NCBI GenBank assembly: GCA_015065725.1
Contig: SVPV01000002.1
Location: 55,314 to 119,313 of the forward strand
Direction: 5' to 3'
From: Oscillospiraceae bacterium
GTDB taxonomy: Bacteria; Bacillota; Clostridia; Oscillospirales; Acutalibacteraceae
Length of the DNA: 64,000 bases
Numbering within the stretch: position 1 is the stretch's first letter; the number at the start of each line of letters is the position of its first letter. Of the stretch, positions 58,889 through 64,000 are shown in pieces. The notes under the pieces were generated by a model. That model worked only from the letters and a program-made list of their open reading frames with translations, had not been told where the DNA came from and did not search any database. The position numbers were made by a program, and so were the translations under genes.

Positions 58889-60598
58889 ATGTATGAAAAA
58901 CAATTCGAGTTATGGTGCAAAAAAGCCGTAGGCGATCCCGACCTTATAAACGAACTCAACGAAATTCGGAACGATAGTGCAGCTATTGCCGACGCTTTTT
59001 ATACCGACCTTGAATTTGGTACGGCAGGTCTTCGCGGCGTTATTGGTGCGGGTACCAACAGAATGAACATATACACTGTAGGCAAGGCAACCCAAGGTCT
59101 TGCGGCATACGTTAATTCGGTAACCGAAAACGGCAGTGTAGCTATAGCCTATGACAGCCGTATTAAAGCTGACACTTTTGCTAAAACTGCCGCAGCTATT
59201 TTTGCCGCTAACGGCATAAAAGTGTATTTATACAAGGAATTAATGCCCACACCTATGCTTTCCTTTGCGGTCCGCCGCCTTAAGTGCGATGCGGGTGTTG
59301 TGGTAACTGCAAGCCATAACCCGTCTAAGTATAACGGTTACAAGGCTTACGGTCCCGACGGTTGTCAATTAGGTCCCGAAGCCGCCGACTTTGTGCTTTC
59401 AATTATGAACAGCGTTGATATTTTTGACGGTGTTAAAACAATGGATTTTAACGAGGCTTTAGCTGAGGGAAAAATTGAATACATTGAGCAATGGCTTATA
59501 GATGAATATTTAGACGAGGTATATAAACGCCGCGTTTACGATTCGCTTGACCTTTCGAACCTTAATGTAATATATACACCACTTCACGGTAGCGGAAACA
59601 AGCCTGTTAGAAGCATACTTTCAAAAATAGGTGTTACCAACGTAACAGTAGTTCCCGAACAGGAATTACCTGATGGTAACTTCCCGACTGCACCTTATCC
59701 TAATCCTGAAATACGCCAAGCCTTCGAGTGTGCACTTAAGTTAGCCGAGACCGTAAATCCGGATTTACTTCTTGCTACAGACCCCGATTGTGACCGCGTA
59801 GGTATAGCAGTTAATGTCGGCGGCGAATACAAGTTACTTACGGGTAACGAGGTCGGTGTACTGCTACTTGAATATATATTAAGCGGTAGAAAGGCTATGG
59901 GTACATTACCGAAAAATCCCGTTGCAGTTAAAACAATCGTTACTACCGAGCTTTGCCAAAAAATAGCCGATGCCCATGGTTGTCAGCTTATAAATGTGCT
60001 TACAGGCTTCAAGTTTATAGGTGAGCAAATAGCACTCTTGGAAGCCAAAGGCGAAGAAGAAAGATATATCTTAGGCTTTGAGGAAAGCTACGGCTATCTC
60101 TCGGGCGGATATGTTCGCGACAAGGACGCCGTTGTAGGCTCAATGCTTATTTGCGAAATGACCGCATACTATAAGAGTAAAGGCAAAAATCTTTTAGAGG
60201 TTTTGGGCAGTCTTTACGAGAAATACGGATACTACCGTTCTTCACAAAAAGGCTTTGCATGTGAGGGTCAAAGCGGTATGGAAAAAATTAAAGGTATTAT
60301 GGAGGATTTACGCAAAAATCCACCTAAAGAAATTGCAAATGAGACCATAGTAACCATTAAAGACTACGGCAATTCTGTTGCTACCGATACAAAAACGGGC
60401 GAACAAAGTATAATTTCACTTCCCGTTTCAAACGTATTAGCTTACCACCTTAATGACGGAAGCTCGCTTATAGTACGCCCGTCGGGTACTGAACCCAAAA
60501 TCAAAATTTATATGGAAGCTGTAGGCAGCTCTGCTAAAGATGCCGAAGCAAAGCAAGCAGCACTATTAGAGGCAGGCACTGCACTTTTAGGTTTTTAA
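58889..60598 (+). CDS. Phosphoglucomutase/phosphomannomutase
   Basis: This 569-residue enzyme is of the alpha-D-phosphohexomutase superfamily. GTAGLRGVIGAGTNRMN is at the N-terminus, the phosphoserine loop is TASHNPSKYNGYKAYG, the Mg loop is ATDPDCDRVGIAV, and the sugar-binding loop is GFEESYGYLSG. The phosphate-binding RPSGTEPKIKIYM is in the C-terminal domain. It interconverts glucose-1-P and glucose-6-P (or the mannose analogues). Length and motifs fit the long Firmicute PgcA-type. First gene of a three-gene operon. Confidence 0.95.
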   Translation: MYEKQFELWCKKAVGDPDLINELNEIRNDSAAIADAFYTDLEFGTAGLRGVIGAGTNRMNIYTVGKATQGLAAYVNSVTENGSVAIAYDSRIKADTFAKTAAAIFAANGIKVYLYKELMPTPMLSFAVRRLKCDAGVVVTASHNPSKYNGYKAYGPDGCQLGPEAADFVLSIMNSVDIFDGVKTMDFNEALAEGKIEYIEQWLIDEYLDEVYKRRVYDSLDLSNLNVIYTPLHGSGNKPVRSILSKIGVTNVTVVPEQELPDGNFPTAPYPNPEIRQAFECALKLAETVNPDLLLATDPDCDRVGIAVNVGGEYKLLTGNEVGVLLLEYILSGRKAMGTLPKNPVAVKTIVTTELCQKIADAHGCQLINVLTGFKFIGEQIALLEAKGEEERYILGFEESYGYLSGGYVRDKDAVVGSMLICEMTAYYKSKGKNLLEVLGSLYEKYGYYRSSQKGFACEGQSGMEKIKGIMEDLRKNPPKEIANETIVTIKDYGNSVATDTKTGEQSIISLPVSNVLAYHLNDGSSLIVRPSGTEPKIKIYMEAVGSSAKDAEAKQAALLEAGTALLGF

Positions 60599-61507
60599 AT
60601 GTATTATAATTCGTTAAATAACCATTTAAAAGAACGTTTCGGTTGTAAGGTTTACAAATTGGCTCTACAATGCGGTTATACCTGCCCTAACCGTGACGGA
60701 AAAATTGATACACGCGGTTGCATATTTTGCAGTCAAAAAGGCTCGGGCAATTTTGCCGAGCCTTTTTGTGAAAGCGTCTATTCGCAAATTGAAAAAGCAA
60801 AGCTTATCCTTAATAAAAAAATTCAAAACGGCAAGTATATAGCCTACTTTCAAAGCTTCACTAACACATACGGTGAGCCTTGTTATCTTGAAAAAATATT
60901 TACAGAAGCCATAAATCACCCCGACGTAGTAGCCTTATCAATAGCTACACGTCCCGACTGTTTGGGCAACGAGATATTAGCTATACTCAAAAAACTAAAC
61001 ACAATTAAACCTGTATGGGTAGAGCTAGGACTGCAAACCGCAAAACCCAGTAGCGTAGAATATATACGTCGCGGATTTAAAAACGAGGTTTATGTATCAG
61101 CAATAAAAAGTCTTAAAGCAATAGGTGTTGAGGTTATAACCCACGTGATTTTAGGACTGCCTAATGAGGACAAGTCGGATATTTTGAAGACCGTTTGTTT
61201 TGCGGCAAATTCGGGTACAGACGGCATAAAACTACAGCTTTTACATGTACTTAAAAACACCGACCTTCAAAAAGATTTTGAAAACAATGCTTTTAGCGTA
61301 TTAAGTTTAGACGAGTATATAGACATACTTTGCGACTGCATAGAAGTATTGCCGCCCCACATAGTAATACACCGTCTTACAGGCGACGGTGACAAAAAAG
61401 AGCTTATCGCACCCCTTTGGAGTGCCGATAAAAAGAATGTTTTAAACAAAATCAACAAAGCCTTAAACGAAAGAAACATTGTGCAAGGCAGTAAGGAACA
61501 AAGTTAA
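60599..61507 (+). CDS. Radical SAM protein, YhcC/TIGR01212 type
   Basis: The 302 residues contain the unusual radical SAM cluster motif CGYTCPNRDGKIDTRGCIFC (Cys-x-n-Cys-x2-Cys spacing as in the YhcC group), then IAYFQSFTNTYG, SIATRPDC and WVELGLQTA. This group binds a 4Fe-4S cluster and SAM; its reaction is unknown. It starts on the base after the phosphohexomutase stop and overlaps the thioesterase start. Confidence 0.92.
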   Translation: MYYNSLNNHLKERFGCKVYKLALQCGYTCPNRDGKIDTRGCIFCSQKGSGNFAEPFCESVYSQIEKAKLILNKKIQNGKYIAYFQSFTNTYGEPCYLEKIFTEAINHPDVVALSIATRPDCLGNEILAILKKLNTIKPVWVELGLQTAKPSSVEYIRRGFKNEVYVSAIKSLKAIGVEVITHVILGLPNEDKSDILKTVCFAANSGTDGIKLQLLHVLKNTDLQKDFENNAFSVLSLDEYIDILCDCIEVLPPHIVIHRLTGDGDKKELIAPLWSADKKNVLNKINKALNERNIVQGSKEQS

Positions 61508-62235
61508 TGCAACCAAAATTTTCAACAGATTATAAAATACTTTCAAGCATGTGCGACAGCACTGCAAAACTCGGTATACCGCAATGTATATCACTATTTA
61601 TGGATTTAGCCACCATACACGCCGAGCAGTTAAAGGTTGACGCCTTTACGTTAGGTGAAAAAAATTTAGCTTGGGTTGCCACAAAAACCAAACTCAAAAT
61701 TTTTAAAATGCCTTATATGAACTCGCAAGTAAAACTCTCTACTTGGCCAGAAAAGCCAGAAAAAATCCGTTTTAACCGTTATTATACAGTAAACCTTGAA
61801 AATGAGCTATTGGTAGCAGGAAAAACCGAATGGGCGGTAATTGACAAGGCAAGCGGAAGACCGCAAAAGGCAGATAATGTATACCCTCAAAATCTTGAGT
61901 TTTTAGCGGGTTTAGAGGAAATTGAGCCTTTTGTACGCGTAAACAGCGATTTTGCAGACGGTTATATATTAGACTGTTATACAGTAAAATCCACCGATAT
62001 CGACCTTTACGGGCATATGAATAATGCGGCGTATGTACGGGCGTTATTTAGTTTGTTCAGTACTAAAGAACTTGAAGAAATGGGTATAACAGGCTTTGAA
62101 ATAGCCTACCGTATTCCCTGCTTTGAGGGAGAAATGCTACGTATTGTTACAAAGAAAACAGATAACCGACTTTTAGTTGCTATGATAAAGGAAGACGGCA
62201 ACGCGGCAGCAACCGCAATTATTGAAACAAAATAA
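61507..62235 (+). CDS. Acyl-ACP thioesterase
   Basis: The 242 residues form a double hot-dog-fold acyl-ACP thioesterase. The N-terminal half contains MDLATIHAEQLKVD, AWVATKTKLKIF and STWPEKPEKIRFNRYYTV; the C-terminal half contains STDIDLYGHMNNAAYVRALF (Asp/His/Asn active-site region). It releases fatty acids from ACP, ending chain growth. The ATG overlaps the previous stop codon by one base (TAATG), so the two are translationally coupled. Confidence 0.93.
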   Translation: MQPKFSTDYKILSSMCDSTAKLGIPQCISLFMDLATIHAEQLKVDAFTLGEKNLAWVATKTKLKIFKMPYMNSQVKLSTWPEKPEKIRFNRYYTVNLENELLVAGKTEWAVIDKASGRPQKADNVYPQNLEFLAGLEEIEPFVRVNSDFADGYILDCYTVKSTDIDLYGHMNNAAYVRALFSLFSTKELEEMGITGFEIAYRIPCFEGEMLRIVTKKTDNRLLVAMIKEDGNAAATAIIETK

Positions 62236-62251
62236 AGATATTTAGATGGAA

Positions 62252-62280
62252 AAAAATCCAAGCAATAAGCTTGGATTTTT
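62252..62280. terminator. Bidirectional terminator between thioesterase and RHH genes
   Basis: A 12-bp stem AAAAATCCAAGC with its complement (62269-62280); A and T runs on the two sides. Confidence 0.92.
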
Positions 62281-62283
62281 TCA

Positions 62284-62484
62284 TTATATATCAAGTTCAA
62301 TAGGTTCATCAATTTTATCAGAAATATATTTGCCGTTTTGCTTACGCTGACGCACACATTCGGTAAGCAGATACTCAATTTGACCGTTAACCGAACGAAA
62401 ATCGTCCTCTGCCCAAGCGGCTATTGCATTGTAGAGTTTTGGTGAAAGCCTAAGCGGTATCTGTTTTTTTATTTGCTCACTCAT
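62284..62484 (-). CDS. Arc-type ribbon-helix-helix DNA-binding protein
   Basis: The 66 residues [42 protein letters not shown] form a classic ribbon-helix-helix (beta strand IPLRL, two helices), as in Arc/MetJ-type repressors. Its start overlaps the SPFH stop by one base, so it is translated with it. The 24-nt palindrome at the operon promoter is a candidate operator for autoregulation. Confidence 0.85.
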   Translation of the reverse strand: MSEQIKKQIPLRLSPKLYNAIAAWAEDDFRSVNGQIEYLLTECVRQRKQNGKYISDKIDEPIELDI

Positions 62485-63512
62485 TAGTAAAGACTACCCG
62501 AATTAACTATTGGCTGTGCGTCACGGTTTCCGCAAAGCACTACTAGTAAATTGGAAACCATTGCCGCCTTTCTTTCGTCGTCAAGCTCTACAATTTTATT
62601 CTCGTTTAGTTTTTCAAGTGCCATCTCAACCATACCTACCGCACCGTCTACAATCATTTTTCTAGCATCAATTATAGCCGATGCCTGCTGACGCTGAAGC
62701 ATTACTGCCGCAATTTCGGGTGCATACGCTAGATATGTTATACGAGCCTCTATTACCTCTATTCCCGCATCTGTTACCTTTGACTGTATTTCTTCCTTAA
62801 TACGATTTGCAACAACATCACTTGAACCGCGAAGACTACCCTCATCAGCAATACCGTCGCCTGTAGTATCAACATTAGGTGCTATATCATAAGGATAAAT
62901 TCTAACTATATTACGCAATGCACTGTCACATTGAAGTGATAAATATTCCTTATAATTGTCTACCTCAAAAACTGCCTTTGCGGTATCTACAACACGCCAA
63001 ATAACAGCAATGCCTATCTCAACCGGATTACCAAGGCAATCGTTGATTTTTTGACGGCTGTTATTAAGTGTCATAGCCTTTAAGGATATTTTTTTATTAA
63101 CTATCTCGGTAGTGGCGACCTGACCACTTGCTGCTGCAGAAATTACTGTTTTTGGCGAAGAATCAACATCTCCGCTTTGATTAAGCTTGGTTTTAGCAGC
63201 AGGGTTTACCGCCACACAGAAAGGATTTACAAAATAAAATCCGCTTTCCTTTAATGTACCTATATATTTACCGAAAAGAGTTAGCACCAACGCTTCTTGC
63301 GGACCTATAACCTTAAGACCCAGAAAGAAAATCCAACCAAGCGACACCCAAACAATACCAACCGAGAATACTACGATTGACAGAATTGACCCGCCTTTAT
63401 CCATACCTATTCCGCCTAAAATCGTAGCCGCAATAGCCAAAAGATACAGAAATATGGTTAAGAGCATTACCGACATTCCGTTTTTCTTTTTGTTTAAAAT
63501 TATTTCTTTCAT
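62484..63512 (-). CDS. SPFH/stomatin-like membrane protein
   Basis: The 342 residues have two N-terminal TM segments (about 15-37 and 43-70). An SPFH domain follows ([29 protein letters not shown] to about 270, with [19 protein letters not shown]), then a helical tail ending in an [35 protein letters not shown] segment. The layout matches bacterial SPFH proteins of the prokaryotic stomatin type with a paired small regulator. Role in membrane organisation is inferred from the family. Confidence 0.88.
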   Translation of the reverse strand: MKEIILNKKKNGMSVMLLTIFLYLLAIAATILGGIGMDKGGSILSIVVFSVGIVWVSLGWIFFLGLKVIGPQEALVLTLFGKYIGTLKESGFYFVNPFCVAVNPAAKTKLNQSGDVDSSPKTVISAAASGQVATTEIVNKKISLKAMTLNNSRQKINDCLGNPVEIGIAVIWRVVDTAKAVFEVDNYKEYLSLQCDSALRNIVRIYPYDIAPNVDTTGDGIADEGSLRGSSDVVANRIKEEIQSKVTDAGIEVIEARITYLAYAPEIAAVMLQRQQASAIIDARKMIVDGAVGMVEMALEKLNENKIVELDDERKAAMVSNLLVVLCGNRDAQPIVNSGSLY

Positions 63513-63530
63513 AAAAATACCCCTTTTAAG

Positions 63531-63577
63531 TATTATTTTGATATCAAAATAATATCACATATTCTTATATTTGTCAA
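63531..63577 (-). promoter_or_regulatory. SPFH-RHH promoter overlapped by a 24-nt perfect palindrome
   Basis: Minus strand TTGACA (63572-63577) and TATTAT (63549-63554) are 17 bases apart. The perfect palindrome 63531-63554 (half site TATTATTTTGAT) covers the -10 box and start site, so a bound repressor would block transcription. Confidence 0.75.
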
Positions 63578-63658
63578 TAGTTTTAAAAAAAGCAAGGCAA
63601 AGCCTTGCAAAAAACCTTTCACTATTGTTTATTACTTGCCAAAAATTATGGACGGGAT

Positions 63659-63767
63659 ACTCTGTGTTCTCCGCTTTTTCGACAATTCCGAATTGTTACG
63701 AAAAAGCGTTCGTACTCGAGACTTCGCAGTCTGCAAATGTTATCGCACATTTGCAGCTGCTTCGACG
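63659..63767. repeat. ~110-nt structured T-loop insertion element, copy 2
   Basis: Same fold as copy 1. P1 pairs CGCTTTTTCG (63672-63681) with CGAAAAAGCG (63699-63708) around ACAATT-CCG-AATTGT. TTCGT (63709-63713) pairs with ACGAA (63765-63769), enclosing P2 GACT-TCGC-AGTC (63720-63731) and P3 TGCAAATGT-TATCGC-ACATTTGCA (63732-63755). It is flanked by GACGGGAT on the left and GAACCCTACGGGTTC on the right, tRNA T-arm-like remnants beside tRNA-Glu. Confidence 0.75.
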
Positions 63768-63808
63768 AACCCTACGGGTTCTAATCCCTAGCACTGAATA
63801 TGCAAAAT

Positions 63809-63840
63809 AAAACAACCCTTTCTTTCGAAAGGGTTGTTTT
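63809..63840 (-). terminator. Terminator of the tRNA-Met/tRNA-Glu transcript
   Basis: A perfect 14-bp stem AAAACAACCCTTTC, 4-base loop and complement, just beyond the tRNA-Glu 3' end on the minus strand. Confidence 0.92.
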
Positions 63841-63844
63841 ATTT

Positions 63845-63920
63845 TGGTGACCCGGACGGGATTCGAACCCGTGTTACCGCCGTGAAAGGGCGGTGTCTTA
63901 GGCCTCTTGACCACCGGGCC
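63845..63920 (-). tRNA. tRNA-Glu (anticodon TTC)
   Basis: Minus-strand cloverleaf: acceptor GGCCCGG/CCGGGTC (one G-T wobble), anticodon loop CTTTCAC with TTC, T-loop TTCGAAT, encoded CCA. Confidence 0.96.
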
Positions 63921-63922
63921 AT

Positions 63923-63999
63923 TGGTGGCTGTAATTGGATTCGAACCAATGACACTGCGGGTATGAACCGCATGCTCTAGCCAACTGAGCTATACAGCC
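63923..63999 (-). tRNA. tRNA-Met (anticodon CAT)
   Basis: Minus-strand cloverleaf: acceptor GGCTGTA/TACAGCC, anticodon loop TTCATAC with CAT, T-loop TTCGAAT, encoded CCA. The ordinary 5'-3' acceptor pair (G1-C72) favours elongator Met or an Ile-lysidine tRNA over initiator. It is two bases upstream of tRNA-Glu. Confidence 0.93.
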
Positions 64000-64000
64000 A

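Noticed and set aside
63531..63554. SPFH palindrome as the same operator as the R repeats
   Set aside because: They share only the AT-rich half ATCAAAAT; the half sites are arranged differently (abutting versus overlapping), so a common regulator is not supported.

Overview
The window looks like a chromosomal segment of a low-GC Gram-positive gut anaerobe, most likely an Oscillospiraceae/Ruminococcaceae-type member of the Clostridia. The evidence is the consensus sigma-A promoters, strong AGGAGG-type ribosome binding sites, the order rpmG-secE-nusG-rplK-rplA, GTP-dependent PEP carboxykinase, NADP-type glutamate dehydrogenase, a class B sortase, lipoproteins, and FtsEX followed by a coiled-coil M23 hydrolase. 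Most of the sequence is ordinary core chromosome. An accessory island sits at a proline tRNA (about 33.4-48.6 kb).

Layout: 1-4.8 kb holds the end of a PBP2-like transpeptidase, a MinD-like ATPase, methylglyoxal synthase, hisS and aspS. At 4.9-5.4 kb a strongly structured, unidentified RNA or leader precedes a small membrane protein. At 5.4-8.4 kb, on the minus strand, is the rpmG-secE-nusG-rplK-rplA operon with one textbook promoter and a SecE that carries a large extra membrane domain. An envelope M23 peptidase follows at 8.7-10.2 kb. At 10.2-14.1 kb are two glycoside hydrolases (GH20-like and GH78-like). At 14.2-14.7 kb are tRNA-Gln and tRNA-His with an interrupted tRNA-Gln relic between them. 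Then come pckG, a small divergent regulator pair with a lipoprotein and small membrane proteins, sortase B, thiamine pyrophosphokinase, a VanZ-like protein, M23 hydrolase-FtsX-FtsE, a MITE-like element, a PucR/CdaR-type regulator, an SDR, a CapA-like protein, an SPFH protein, and a cysteine desulfurase-ThiI-PncC-membrane protein operon.

The island between the functional tRNA-Pro (33356-33431) and a detached copy of the tRNA 3' part (48557-48601) has no recombinase in view. It carries restriction- or toxin-like and redox genes: an EVE/PUA-like protein, a RibD-TipAS fusion, PAS, flavin reductase, rhodanese, LURP-one-like and nucleotidyltransferase-like proteins, a SEC-C protein, two Fic proteins, an MBL-fold protein and a MATE pump. 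Long att-like repeats, each containing the tRNA anticodon-loop core TTTGGGAA, and six copies of a promoter-associated palindromic motif cut it into modules. This suggests repeated accretion at one tRNA.

After the island come an EamA transporter, an isolated holin/M23 endolysin/coiled-coil lysis cassette, gdhA, an alpha/beta hydrolase, a response regulator-histidine kinase-HtrA operon, a zinc-ribbon protein with a tRNA-like leader, a SigH-like sigma factor, a phosphohexomutase-radical SAM-acyl-ACP thioesterase operon, an SPFH-RHH operon with a 24-nt palindromic operator, and tRNA-Glu/tRNA-Met at the right edge.

The most unusual signal is a ~110-nt element present twice (14371-14480 and 63659-63767). 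The copies have the same fold and the same loops but different stem sequences with compensatory changes. Each is inserted at the T-loop of a degenerate tRNA-like sequence beside a working tRNA.
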